64,000 nucleotides of DNA from Bacteroidota bacterium. Its GTDB lineage: Bacteria; Bacteroidota; Ignavibacteria; Ignavibacteriales; Ignavibacteriaceae. The translations under genes were made by a program, and so were the position numbers. The DNA is taken from assembly GCA_021815405.1 (NCBI GenBank), contig JAKAGV010000002.1:1-64000 (forward strand), given 5' to 3'. This document shows, in pieces, positions 16,462-26,530 of the stretch (position 1 is the stretch's first letter; the number at the start of each line of letters is the position of its first letter). Under the pieces are notes generated by a model. That model saw nothing but the letters and a program-made list of their open reading frames with translations, did not search any database and had not been told where the DNA came from.

Positions 16462-19400
16462 TTATCTAATTATAGCCAGTTTTTGGATAACGGATTTCTG
16501 TACTGTTCCGTTTTTGTAAACTATCTGATAAAGATAAGTACCATTTGCAATAATATCTCCATCCTGATCTCTGCCGTCCCAATGAACACGATTAAATCCG
16601 ATCCTTAGCTGAGAAGTTGGAACCTCAATATCCCGGATTAACCTTCCGGCAACAGTATAAATTTTAATTTCCAATTCTTCAGGTACTTCCGCACCGGTAA
16701 GCTGGAATGTAAAATAAGTATCCGATTTAAATGGATCAGGATAATTATAAACTTCAATTATATCATCCTGATTATAAACGTAAAAGTCAAAATGCGTAGC
16801 TGAACTGCCGCTGTAATTACCGGATTGATCTTTAGCAAGTACATCAAGTGAATGTTTGCCGTCTGCAAATTTCGGCGTCCACATTATTGAGGCAAGATTT
16901 TTTGGATAGGGTGAATAAGAAAATTGAACATCCGGACTGGAAAATATAAACGGCGAATTATCTATTACAATCGAAAAATCCGATGTATCCATAGGCAGCG
17001 GACTGTTATCTCTTAACTGAATGGAAATTTTAGGCTTTGGAGAAACTATGTCCCCACTGTAAATTTCCTTTCCATCAAAAGTGACTGAAAGTGTTGGACT
17101 CGTCGTATCTTTTCTTATGAAGAAACTGCCGGAAGCAGTATTATTGAATGAGTAAAATTCTTTTTCGCCGGAATTAACCAAGACAGTAATATTATTCGAT
17201 GAAGCTAAGTCAGTTGTCTGGATTTGGGTACTTATTTTCATTGAACTATCTGCTTGAAGAGAAAAACTTTTACTATAGAAAGCTGAATCAGACGAATTAA
17301 GATAAAATTTAGCCGTAGCGGAATCATCTTCAGATAAACCATAGTTATGCAATTTCATGCTAATATTAACAGGAATCCCCTGAAGTATAGAATCCGGAGT
17401 AATAGTCAGATCATTATTAGAGACTGAGATATCCGGAAGCGAAGAATAATTTATTATAACGGATTTCAATTTAACCGACGAAGCATTTGCTAAAGAAGAA
17501 TCAATAAAACTAAAGTTTAACTTTAAATAAGAATACTTGTTTACATTTACATTATTGAGTGAATATGACTGCGGTAAATTTGTATTCAATGTATCCCATA
17601 GATTGGTAGAAGAATTCTGTCCAAGCAGCATTGCATTAAATGAAGCATCACTGCTAGAATTATCTATTGAAAAAGACAAGTTGTTCCATTTGCTAGCAGG
17701 TCCTATTGCAAGTGTGGATGCGGTTCCTTCTGCATCAAGGTATCTTCCTTTAAATTCCGAAATTTTTGGTTTTACATTTTTTCTGTAAACAGATGCATAG
17801 ACCATATTATTTACCCAGTCATAACACCAGCCGTAGTATCCTTGAAAAGGAATATAAGTAAGCCACTCTTCCTCAAACACTCCGTTTGAAAGCTTGATAC
17901 GTCTCATGTATCCGCTTTCATAATTTTCGTACGGGAATAAATAACCGTCTGCAACAAAGAAGCCAGTAAATCCCTGATAGCTTGTGCTGAGAAGCTTCAT
18001 ATCAGGTTTTGCCAGCTCCCAATTTTTAGAAGGATCGAAAGTACGCAGCACATAATGATTATCGCCGGAACTATCTCCAACAGCCAGGTTATAAACATAA
18101 TTGCTGTCCGCCGCGAGATAAAACGAACCAGCTTGAACTCTCGCATCATTCAATCTTATCATACCTGAAGGAATTCTTACTGTAGTTGTATCGCCGGTGT
18201 TTCTATCAACTCTTAAAAGACTGTATGGATCGCCGGTGGCAACATAAATATATCCGTCATGGAAATAGAACATATTATCTCTAATAGGTCCGTAGAAGTT
18301 TGGAATTGTGCCGTAGTACTGCCCTTTCACAGTACCGTTGTAGCCGGTGCCGATCTTATAAATCTTAGAATATCCCATGCTGTTATTTAGCAAAGCATAA
18401 TACCACATTGTACCGACATACAAATATTTCCCATCAGATGTTATTGAAGTCATTCCAACTGAATCGAACACAGCAGTATCTGAAGGGAAAATATCATCGA
18501 GGAATGTAGTGGTTGAAGGTCGCGGTGGAATATAATTTGAGTTTAATACTAAACCTGAATCAGTAATATTCATATTGTAGTAATTAAACATAGACAACTG
18601 CTTGCCGCCAGCGTAATAGCCGTTAATGTTGGAGCCTAAGACTCTGAATGTACGCGGAAGGCTCCAAAAGCTTGAGTCCCTTCCATTGTATATTCTTGAT
18701 CGCCAGTAATAAATTCCTTTTTGAAGATTTGAGGCTCTCCAAGAAACTAATCCTTCAGATCCTGTTAATTCCTGTGAAATTATTGGCGATTCAAAATCCA
18801 GAGAAGTATCTATCTGAATAAAATATTTTAGCGGAAGAGATATGTAATAGCCTATGTCAGCAATTCGGAAATCAACATAATTATTTTGAGTTGAATATCC
18901 GTCCACCGGTGAAATAATATTAGGATTATTCAAATTGAAAACTGCATACGACCTCTCTGCAATATTATCCGAGAAATCCATTTCAGGAATAGTGTTAACT
19001 TCATTTACTTTTGTCGTTAAAGTATAAAAGTCCGCTTTATTTGGTATCCAGGTAAAGTAAACTGAATCTTCCAAGCCAAAGCTTGGCAGTTTCTTTTCCG
19101 GGAGTGAATAGGATGTATCGGGGGCATTTACTAAAAGCTGCACTGTAACAGAATCATTTGGAAAAACTACACCAAGATTCTGTATTTTTACCTTTATGCG
19201 AACAGTATCATTCACGACGGCATTATCTTTATCAAATGTTATATCTGAAGAGTTAATGCTAAAATCCGGCTTATCGGGAATAGCTAATTTCAAAAGCGGA
19301 TCGCCCAAATAAGTAAGCAAAACAATCTGGCTTGTATTATATCCCGTAGCAGGGGCAATATCTTTAATATCTTGGAAGACTTTGCCCACAATAAAATTCT

Positions 19401-22194
19401 TCTTATCAAAAATTTGATCGAATATTAGATTGTCGAGATAAGTTGCAACTCCCCAATAAGTAAGTCCAACATTTCCGAAGAATCCGATGCTGCCTTTTCC
19501 CGGCTCCAAATTAAATTGCTCACCAAAAACAGTTTGATCATCAAAATGGGCAGTATAGCATGTTAAGCTAAGAACAAGCGGAAGCCTGCCGCCGTTATTG
19601 AGCAAGGCAATATCGTCATTAGTAAAAGTCAGATCCCATTGATAACCGCCTCCGTGCCCGTAGAAATTCGAAAGTACAGTACCGTCGTCAAACGCCTGCC
19701 GTATCTCCGGACCACTACCTTCGTATTGCTGGAAATCCGGTTCTTCCGGAAAATGCATAATCATTGTAGATTTAATTCCATTCGGCACCAAATAAGATTG
19801 CTGAAGCTGAACACTTGCATAGTTTAATCCGAGTCTCTGTTCATCGGCAGCATCCAAGCCTGAAGAAATAAGAAGCACATTATGCTTCCATCCTTTTGAA
19901 TTGTCTGCCGGATAATTAATAAGCTTATCAACCAATACATTTCCTTCTGCAACGGTTTCGCACGAAAGTCTACCTATTGCCAAATCGGGATGAACATCAT
20001 TTCCGGAAACAGCAACGATCATGTTATCGCTGTAGCCTTCACCGTAGGTTTCTGTGTAATATGGAATTGAAGGGACAAAAGTCGGTCGGCTTGTTGTAAG
20101 CAAATGCCGAAAATCATGACTCATATCTCCAAGAAGAACAACATAAGAAGGCGAAGGTTTCTGCCAATTGTAGAAAGCATATTGCACGAATTCCTGCAGC
20201 GCAAATGGATCCAGAAGACCATTAGAAAACTCATTATAAATCTGATTTACATAGACTATTTTTATTCTCGGATTTGTTATTGATGAATCAGGGAAATTAG
20301 TCTGCCGGAAATTAGCAAGCCTTTCGGCTACCGATTTAAAATCTTGATGAGCAACGATGATATAATCGGCTCCGTTAGCAGTATTTCTTAGGTCAGATTG
20401 TTCACTTTGAACAATCGAATCGGGTGAAAGATAATAATCATATCCCGCACAGAAATAATCCGTTGGTGAGGAAACAGAATCAACAAAAGCTACCGAATCG
20501 TTTTGTCCAACTTGTGAATTCTTAATTAGCTCATTCTTTTCCGGAATAAATACCAGCAAAGAATCCCTTATAAAGTTGGAAATGTTATATCTAATATTAC
20601 CACTTACATTTGATGGACTACTAAAATTAATATAATTAGTATCGGCTTTATTATCGCGCCAGTAATCAATTTCGTACCAATCTACAGCAGCTTCATCAAC
20701 TCCAGAAACCGGGCAAGCATCTCCTGTTACTCTTACTTCCAAAGCATTATTTGTGGGATAAATATGGAAGCTGTCTTCAGCAACTCTGATTGTTTGTTCA
20801 AAGGTTGCCGTATTTTGCCCGTTCCACATAATAGATCCGACAAGTTGACTATTCAATATGACATAAGCTCTATGATTCGCAGCGCAGCTGGTACTAGTTG
20901 TTAAACCTTGAAGCTGAACTCTGATAGTAATATAAGAAGAATCAGCATCCAGATTTTTCAAGCTGTTGAAGTAAGAAACAAACTCATGCTGATAAGTGCC
21001 GTTTTGCCCGGTAATATTATCCCACAACCAGAAATCTCTATGGTCATCACCGGCATATCCAAGATTTTCAAAAAGTGAATCTCTTTCAAAATGAAGTGTG
21101 GTCAAATTAGTCTGGTAAGTATAATCCCATGAACTTGGATAACCATCTTTTACAGAATACCTCAAACCGGAGGAATCTGCCTGGGTAGAAAAGAAATACA
21201 CATTATCATTATTATAAATATTTAATTTGCAGTATGGAGTCGGAGGAGGAGGATATCCAATAAACTCAAAGTAATCACCTGCATCAAAAATTCCGTCGTG
21301 GTTTTGGTCGTAAACATATAAAGGCACCTCTGCCCCGTCACCAAACAATTGAAGTTTGTTAACCGGAACGTTATTCATCTGTACACCGTCAGCTGCAAGC
21401 TGATCATAAGTAATACGGTAAAGTCCTTTATTCTTCAGATAAATTTTGTAATAGCTTTTCTGAGGATTGTACCAGTTAGATTTTACCGATAAGTTTTTAT
21501 TAAACGGTGCAGGTTTTACTTCAGAAATAAAATTTACTGCTTGTGTTTTATTGACAATTGAATTATTCAGAAACTCAACTGTTTTCGGATCGTTTACTTT
21601 ACTGAATGATTGAAGAGATAATTTCCCGGATGTTGCTGTGGGTGTGCTGCTAAAATCAACTTCTACCAAAATCTTTTTATTGTAGATGAGCTCCCTGCTT
21701 ACCGGATTGAACTGAAAAGGCGATGCATTCAGAATAATTATTCTTGCATAACGGTAAAAATAATCATCTATTATGCTTGAAGATTCCGACGGAAATAATT
21801 TGTTCGTACCGTAAATTTTTTCATCCAGATCATTAATTGACAAAGGTTTTACAACGGTATCTTCAACAGGCTTTGGAAGAATAAATTTATTCTGGTAAAC
21901 GGACTTAGTAACGGAAATGATTTTAACTTGCGGCGTTGAGTAAGCAGGTACTCCAATATTTATATAATATGCCGGCAAATTTGGCTCTCCTGCTGTCAGC
22001 ATCGGAAGGCTTTTACCACGGATATATTGGAAAGTACTTCCGTCTATCGTGGTGTCTATTATTCTGTAACTATTATCAAAATTAAATTCTACTTTAATAT
22101 GATCTGCAGTTGACTCGACTAATTTATAACTCTGACCAAAAGACATTCCGCAAATGGTAAGAAAAAAAATTATACTATAGAAAGTGAACTTCAT
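16462..22194 (-). CDS. C25 (gingipain-family) peptidase, PorU-like, with type IX secretion C-terminal domain
   Basis: A 1910-residue secreted protein. A signal peptide (about 1-20) is followed by a propeptide-like region, then the caspase-like C25 core with catalytic His847 (FYGHGGG) and Cys879 (LTCYTAHF), 32 residues apart as in gingipains. After the core come CARDB-type domains near 960-1060 and 1590-1680, a long middle region with beta-propeller-like repeats, and a FlgD-Ig-like sorting domain (about 1815-1910, WDGRDQDGD and NGTYLYQI). PorU, the type IX sortase, has this overall plan but is usually near 1100-1200 residues, so this could be an enlarged PorU or a different cell-surface peptidase. 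It ends the polysaccharide operon, 3 bases after the Wzi-like gene. Confidence 0.82.
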   Translation of the reverse strand: MKFTFYSIIFFLTICGMSFGQSYKLVESTADHIKVEFNFDNSYRIIDTTIDGSTFQYIRGKSLPMLTAGEPNLPAYYINIGVPAYSTPQVKIISVTKSVYQNKFILPKPVEDTVVKPLSINDLDEKIYGTNKLFPSESSSIIDDYFYRYARIIILNASPFQFNPVSRELIYNKKILVEVDFSSTPTATSGKLSLQSFSKVNDPKTVEFLNNSIVNKTQAVNFISEVKPAPFNKNLSVKSNWYNPQKSYYKIYLKNKGLYRITYDQLAADGVQMNNVPVNKLQLFGDGAEVPLYVYDQNHDGIFDAGDYFEFIGYPPPPTPYCKLNIYNNDNVYFFSTQADSSGLRYSVKDGYPSSWDYTYQTNLTTLHFERDSLFENLGYAGDDHRDFWLWDNITGQNGTYQHEFVSYFNSLKNLDADSSYITIRVQLQGLTTSTSCAANHRAYVILNSQLVGSIMWNGQNTATFEQTIRVAEDSFHIYPTNNALEVRVTGDACPVSGVDEAAVDWYEIDYWRDNKADTNYINFSSPSNVSGNIRYNISNFIRDSLLVFIPEKNELIKNSQVGQNDSVAFVDSVSSPTDYFCAGYDYYLSPDSIVQSEQSDLRNTANGADYIIVAHQDFKSVAERLANFRQTNFPDSSITNPRIKIVYVNQIYNEFSNGLLDPFALQEFVQYAFYNWQKPSPSYVVLLGDMSHDFRHLLTTSRPTFVPSIPYYTETYGEGYSDNMIVAVSGNDVHPDLAIGRLSCETVAEGNVLVDKLINYPADNSKGWKHNVLLISSGLDAADEQRLGLNYASVQLQQSYLVPNGIKSTMIMHFPEEPDFQQYEGSGPEIRQAFDDGTVLSNFYGHGGGYQWDLTFTNDDIALLNNGGRLPLVLSLTCYTAHFDDQTVFGEQFNLEPGKGSIGFFGNVGLTYWGVATYLDNLIFDQIFDKKNFIVGKVFQDIKDIAPATGYNTSQIVLLTYLGDPLLKLAIPDKPDFSINSSDITFDKDNAVVNDTVRIKVKIQNLGVVFPNDSVTVQLLVNAPDTSYSLPEKKLPSFGLEDSVYFTWIPNKADFYTLTTKVNEVNTIPEMDFSDNIAERSYAVFNLNNPNIISPVDGYSTQNNYVDFRIADIGYYISLPLKYFIQIDTSLDFESPIISQELTGSEGLVSWRASNLQKGIYYWRSRIYNGRDSSFWSLPRTFRVLGSNINGYYAGGKQLSMFNYYNMNITDSGLVLNSNYIPPRPSTTTFLDDIFPSDTAVFDSVGMTSITSDGKYLYVGTMWYYALLNNSMGYSKIYKIGTGYNGTVKGQYYGTIPNFYGPIRDNMFYFHDGYIYVATGDPYSLLRVDRNTGDTTTVRIPSGMIRLNDARVQAGSFYLAADSNYVYNLAVGDSSGDNHYVLRTFDPSKNWELAKPDMKLLSTSYQGFTGFFVADGYLFPYENYESGYMRRIKLSNGVFEEEWLTYIPFQGYYGWCYDWVNNMVYASVYRKNVKPKISEFKGRYLDAEGTASTLAIGPASKWNNLSFSIDNSSSDASFNAMLLGQNSSTNLWDTLNTNLPQSYSLNNVNVNKYSYLKLNFSFIDSSLANASSVKLKSVIINYSSLPDISVSNNDLTITPDSILQGIPVNISMKLHNYGLSEDDSATAKFYLNSSDSAFYSKSFSLQADSSMKISTQIQTTDLASSNNITVLVNSGEKEFYSFNNTASGSFFIRKDTTSPTLSVTFDGKEIYSGDIVSPKPKISIQLRDNSPLPMDTSDFSIVIDNSPFIFSSPDVQFSYSPYPKNLASIMWTPKFADGKHSLDVLAKDQSGNYSGSSATHFDFYVYNQDDIIEVYNYPDPFKSDTYFTFQLTGAEVPEELEIKIYTVAGRLIRDIEVPTSQLRIGFNRVHWDGRDQDGDIIANGTYLYQIVYKNGTVQKSVIQKLAIIR

Positions 22195-22197
22195 TGA

Positions 22198-23880
22198 CTA
22201 TTCAAAATTTACAACAAATGATGTTTGCAGAATGCTATCATGCTTTTCAATTCCGGTAATTTTACTACGGGAATAAATATAATCAAGATTAAAATAATAG
22301 CCATAAGAAATTTCATACTGTACACCGGCATTAAGGTAATCATAGACTTCCCGTATTCCTTTTAACAAATAAGCATATTCGGAAGAATAAAAAGAAAGAT
22401 TATTCAAAAAGTTTCCGCCAAAGTTTTCAATCAAATCTCCATTTTGATCATACACATTATTGCCGTGAAGTGAATGACTGTAAAGGACATTCAGATCTAA
22501 TCTCGAACTGAACCTATAATTCAATTTCGTTGAGAACCTTGCGGAGTTTGGCTGCAAGCCTGTGCCAAGCAAATATCCGTTGTTCGAGTAAGTTAAAGCT
22601 TCGTCGATACCCGGATGGGAAAAAGTATATGGTCTAATCTGAAGATATTCTAATTTGATCGTCATATCTTTGAATATAATAGGATCAGTCAACATCATGC
22701 CTACCTGCCATTCGTTGCCATTATTATTCCTTGCCCATTCTCCTTTGAATAGGTAAGAAAAATTTATATCGTCAAATATGATTGATGAACTGAGTTCCAT
22801 TCCATTCATCGGCTTATACCTTCCATCGAAAGCAAGGAAAGAATTATCAAGGTCATTCATGGAACGCTGGGCTGATTCCCAAAATAAAAACGGATTAAGA
22901 TAGGCAAGCTCAAAAGGTCTATCAGAATAAATAATCATTTGAGTTATACCGAATGATAAATCCTCATTTGCCTGATATCCCATTCTGCTAATAGCAATAT
23001 ACTTTGCTAGTTTATATTTTACATTACCTACAAGCGAATCTACATACTGAACGATAGGTTTCTGGACAAGCCATCCATGGAGAAAATCATAACTGAATTT
23101 TTTGTATGCAATTCCAAACCTGACAAAATCGAATATTGGAGGATTATCTGAAAGGATCGTTCTGTCGATATAGCCGTTTCCCCAATTAACTCTCTCTCTA
23201 CCAAGTTGAAGATTGACTATTCCTTTATGGAGCCTGACATATCCGCTTGTTTCGTCAAAATAATTAATCTTTGTATTGTTGAATGTGTAGCTTTGTTTTA
23301 CTCTCTGATCAAATTCGGCTACATTACGACTGCCGAATACTGTTCCGTTCGAGCCTTTTAGATAAAAGCCTAACCAGCCGTCATAGCTCCCTCTAATTAC
23401 CGCACCGATGTTAAACAGAGAGCTATTATCATCGAGCGATTTTGAATAAATATATTTCCCTTCCAGGACAGGATCAATATAAAATGAAATTGTTGAATCT
23501 TTGTAATAATAAAGATGCTTCTCCGAATCCGATAAGAGCTTATTGCCGAATGATGATGGAAAATCATCAAAAAGATTTTTTGATGCTGTTGACGAATTAT
23601 TCATTCCCATTTTATCCTCCATTCTCTTTAGAAAACTTCTATCAGTCGAGGATAATTTATTTTTACTGCTGTCCACTTGAATGAGGAAATCAATTACTTT
23701 TTGTTTGGAAAGCGGAAGGACAACGTCGTCATAATTTTTAATAATGCCTTGAACCTGCATCTGTTTAAGAAAGGAATAAACCGGATGACCAACAGGAACT
23801 GTTTCCACCTGACAGAATACTGCGGTAGAAAACAGAATTATTAATATCAGGCTGTACTTTGAATTTGGAAAATTTTTCAT
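22198..23880 (-). CDS. Outer-membrane beta-barrel, capsule assembly Wzi-like
   Basis: A 560-residue protein with a signal peptide (about 1-23). A helical N-terminal domain (about 25-110, VGHPVYSFLKQMQVQG) precedes many alternating amphipathic strands with aromatic girdles, ending in a terminal Phe-containing strand (SFVVNFE), as expected of a barrel in the outer membrane. The N-terminal wording matches Wzi-family capsule assembly proteins of Bacteroidota, from memory. Wzi in E. coli holds capsule on the cell surface. The location between the dehydratase gene (47-base gap) and the C25 peptidase gene (3 bases) agrees with a surface-polysaccharide role. Confidence 0.75.
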   Translation of the reverse strand: MKNFPNSKYSLILIILFSTAVFCQVETVPVGHPVYSFLKQMQVQGIIKNYDDVVLPLSKQKVIDFLIQVDSSKNKLSSTDRSFLKRMEDKMGMNNSSTASKNLFDDFPSSFGNKLLSDSEKHLYYYKDSTISFYIDPVLEGKYIYSKSLDDNSSLFNIGAVIRGSYDGWLGFYLKGSNGTVFGSRNVAEFDQRVKQSYTFNNTKINYFDETSGYVRLHKGIVNLQLGRERVNWGNGYIDRTILSDNPPIFDFVRFGIAYKKFSYDFLHGWLVQKPIVQYVDSLVGNVKYKLAKYIAISRMGYQANEDLSFGITQMIIYSDRPFELAYLNPFLFWESAQRSMNDLDNSFLAFDGRYKPMNGMELSSSIIFDDINFSYLFKGEWARNNNGNEWQVGMMLTDPIIFKDMTIKLEYLQIRPYTFSHPGIDEALTYSNNGYLLGTGLQPNSARFSTKLNYRFSSRLDLNVLYSHSLHGNNVYDQNGDLIENFGGNFLNNLSFYSSEYAYLLKGIREVYDYLNAGVQYEISYGYYFNLDYIYSRSKITGIEKHDSILQTSFVVNFE

Positions 23881-23927
23881 TCATTTAATTTTAATAGCGA
23901 ATGGTCAATAATTACGCAAGAAAAATT

Positions 23928-25868
23928 TTATTTAGAATTAGCCTGCAGAGGCAAATCATCATCACTCATATTTTCCGTATCATAGATATCAACTTTTCCT
24001 GAAGGGCTAAATGTCGGTACGTAATACTTAAAGGCTGCTAACCAATCTTCCTTTGAAGCGTAAGCAAGCATGGTTGTAAACTCATCTACCATCACGTTAA
24101 TGGAATCTTCATTATGCAAATATACCAACCTTGACTTAAAAATCTTATCATGCGAAGTTGAAATTACTCCTTCTTCTGCAGTCAATACTTCTTCAAATAA
24201 TTTTTCACCTTCACGAATACCGGTGTATTCAATCTTAATATCCTTACCAGGAATTAAATTATTCAATATAATTAATTCGTTGGCAAGGTCGACTATTTTA
24301 ACCGGCTCGCCCATATCAAGCACATATACTTCGCCGTTCTTACCGGTAGCCGAAGCTTGAAGTACTAATGAAACGGCTTCCGGTATCGTCATAAAATATC
24401 TTTTCATATCCGGATGGGTAATTGTTATTGGTCCGCCGTTTTTTAATTGATTTATAAAAATTGGAAGAACACTGCCGCGGCTTCCAATTACATTTCCGAA
24501 TCTTACCGCAACAAAACTTGAACTGCTATTCTTACCGATGCCGGTAACTATGTTTTCCGCAATTCTTTTTGAAGCGCCCATTAGACTAGTCGGATTGACG
24601 GCTTTATCTGTGGAGATCAAAATAAAATTCTCTACACCGAATTGATTTGCCGCATTTGCGACAACGTGAGTACCGATGATATTTACTCGGACAGCTTCTT
24701 CCGGAAATTTTTCTATCACGGGAACATGCTTATACGCTGCGGCATGGAATACAACATTTGGTTTAAAATCTTCGAATATTTTTTCTACCTTAGCTTTATT
24801 CGAAATATCGCAAAGATACATACTTATTTTTTCACTTGTCCAAAGCCTTCCAAGCTGAAGTTCCAAATCAACAAGATCACTTTCATTTATATCAACAATT
24901 GCAATCTGTTCTGGTTCATAAAAAAGGATCTGTCTTGCAATTTCCGAACCGATGGAACCTGCTGCGCCGGTAATCATTACACGTTTATCTTTTAAATAGC
25001 TTGCTATCAGCTTAGTATTAATTGAAACAGCCTGCCTGCCGATTAAATCGCTCAAGTCAATATCTCTAACATCATTTATTCTTACTTTAATTGAATTAGA
25101 AACATCATTCACGGTTGAAATAACCTTAACATCGCTTACTCCGCAATCACGCGCAATCTTCAATACTTTTCGATGGAATTTTCTATCTGCCGAAAGGATT
25201 GATATTAAGATAGTATCGATCTTGAATTTCTTAATTATTTCCGGCAGCATATCGGTAGTTCCGAGAACCTTAATTCCCTGGTAATATAAATTTTGTTTCT
25301 GTGGATCATCGTCAACAAAGCCTACAGGATTGAATTTACCTGGAATTTTCCTGTTGACTTCGCGTAATAACTGCTCGCCGCTGCTTCCCGCACCAATTAT
25401 CAATGTTCGTTTTTTATCTGCATTGTTGATGCTGTTCCGCATTACTTCAAGATACATTCGTTTAGAAATCTTAAATGAAGAGGAAAATAAAAAGGTAAGA
25501 ACCAGATCAGAGAGTAAAATTGATTTCGTAAATCCGAATGTTTCGTATAAGTTGAATCCATAAATGAGAATAAAGATTAGTCCGCTGCTGACAAGACATG
25601 CTTTAAAGATATTTGCAAGATCTTGAAGGGAAACATATCTCCACGAGATATCATAAAGCTTAAAAGAAGCAAATACAAATATTTTTATTAATATAAAAGC
25701 AGGAAGTATAAAAGTAATTAAAAATCCCCAGCTGATATTTGAAGAGAAATCATTTTTAAGTGCAATTGAAATCATCAGCGAAGCGGTAAAAGAAATTACA
25801 TCCAAAAAAATCAGGATAAATTTTCTCATTAAATTAGTTTGAGCAATAGAAATCAATCCTCTGTTCAT
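23928..25868 (-). CDS. Membrane-bound nucleotide-sugar 4,6-dehydratase (PglF/CapD/WbpM family)
   Basis: A 646-residue protein with four N-terminal membrane helices (about 15-115), a first Rossmann domain (LIIGAGSSGEQLL near 152-164) and the SDR catalytic domain starting ITGAAGSIGSE (299-309). The extended-SDR Tyr is replaced by Met430 in LMGASKR, with Lys434 retained, as is usual for this dehydratase family. The likely reaction is conversion of UDP-GlcNAc to the 4-keto-6-deoxy sugar. It shares an ATGA overlap with the upstream sugar transferase. With the DegT aminotransferase nearby it forms a PglF-PglE-PglC-like set for an amino-sugar that starts the lipid-linked chain. Confidence 0.92.
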   Translation of the reverse strand: MNRGLISIAQTNLMRKFILIFLDVISFTASLMISIALKNDFSSNISWGFLITFILPAFILIKIFVFASFKLYDISWRYVSLQDLANIFKACLVSSGLIFILIYGFNLYETFGFTKSILLSDLVLTFLFSSSFKISKRMYLEVMRNSINNADKKRTLIIGAGSSGEQLLREVNRKIPGKFNPVGFVDDDPQKQNLYYQGIKVLGTTDMLPEIIKKFKIDTILISILSADRKFHRKVLKIARDCGVSDVKVISTVNDVSNSIKVRINDVRDIDLSDLIGRQAVSINTKLIASYLKDKRVMITGAAGSIGSEIARQILFYEPEQIAIVDINESDLVDLELQLGRLWTSEKISMYLCDISNKAKVEKIFEDFKPNVVFHAAAYKHVPVIEKFPEEAVRVNIIGTHVVANAANQFGVENFILISTDKAVNPTSLMGASKRIAENIVTGIGKNSSSSFVAVRFGNVIGSRGSVLPIFINQLKNGGPITITHPDMKRYFMTIPEAVSLVLQASATGKNGEVYVLDMGEPVKIVDLANELIILNNLIPGKDIKIEYTGIREGEKLFEEVLTAEEGVISTSHDKIFKSRLVYLHNEDSINVMVDEFTTMLAYASKEDWLAAFKYYVPTFSPSGKVDIYDTENMSDDDLPLQANSK

Positions 25869-26461
25869 ATTATTAATCCCTTTAGAGTATAAAAAAGTAT
25901 TTTGAAATCAGTAAACAATCCCATCTCTCTAATGTACTTTTTATATAGAGCAATTTTCGACGGAAGAATTTCCTTCAAGTAGAAAGATTCATTGTCGACT
26001 GATTTAATCATTGTTTCTTCATTCCTAAATTGAATAGAAGCATAATCAGTTATGCCCGGCTTTATGTTCAAAATGAATGAATAATCTTCCTTAAAATGAT
26101 TTACAAATTTGAGCAGTTCCGGTCTTGGTCCTATCAGACTCATCTCGCCTTTCAAAACGTTTATCAATTGGGGCAATTCATCAAGTTTGGTTTTCCTAAG
26201 AATTTTCCCTACCGGAGTTATTCTTGAATCGGAATTTGAAGTAATTCCCAGCCCAATTTTATCGGCGTCCTTAATCATGGTCCGGAATTTTATAATCTTA
26301 AAAGGCTTCCAATCTTTTCCAACTCTTTCCTGCAGATAAAAAATAGGTAATCCGGAAGACAAAAAAATTAGAATATTTATAATGATAAACACCGGCAGCA
26401 GCAGCAGCAGTGCAATAAACGCGAGTGTTATATCCAAAAATCTTTTAACAACAAAATACAT
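25865..26461 (-). CDS. Initiating sugar-1-phosphate transferase (PglC-like)
   Basis: A 198-residue member of the bacterial sugar transferase family in its minimal form: one N-terminal membrane segment (about 10-32) and the cytoplasmic catalytic domain. Motifs KFRTMIKDAD, DELPQLINV and GPRPE are intact. It loads a sugar phosphate from a UDP-sugar onto undecaprenyl phosphate, the first step of lipid-linked glycan assembly. It lacks the N-terminal four-helix domain of WbaP/WcaJ enzymes, so PglC or WecP-type use of a modified amino-sugar is plausible. It overlaps the dehydratase gene by 4 bases. Confidence 0.93.
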   Translation of the reverse strand: MYFVVKRFLDITLAFIALLLLLPVFIIINILIFLSSGLPIFYLQERVGKDWKPFKIIKFRTMIKDADKIGLGITSNSDSRITPVGKILRKTKLDELPQLINVLKGEMSLIGPRPELLKFVNHFKEDYSFILNIKPGITDYASIQFRNEETMIKSVDNESFYLKEILPSKIALYKKYIREMGLFTDFKILFYTLKGLII

Positions 26462-26530
26462 TATTTACTAGCTCCCCGATTTTATGGGAATCGATTCTAA
26501 AAAATCTGTTAGATACCATTTTACCCATCT

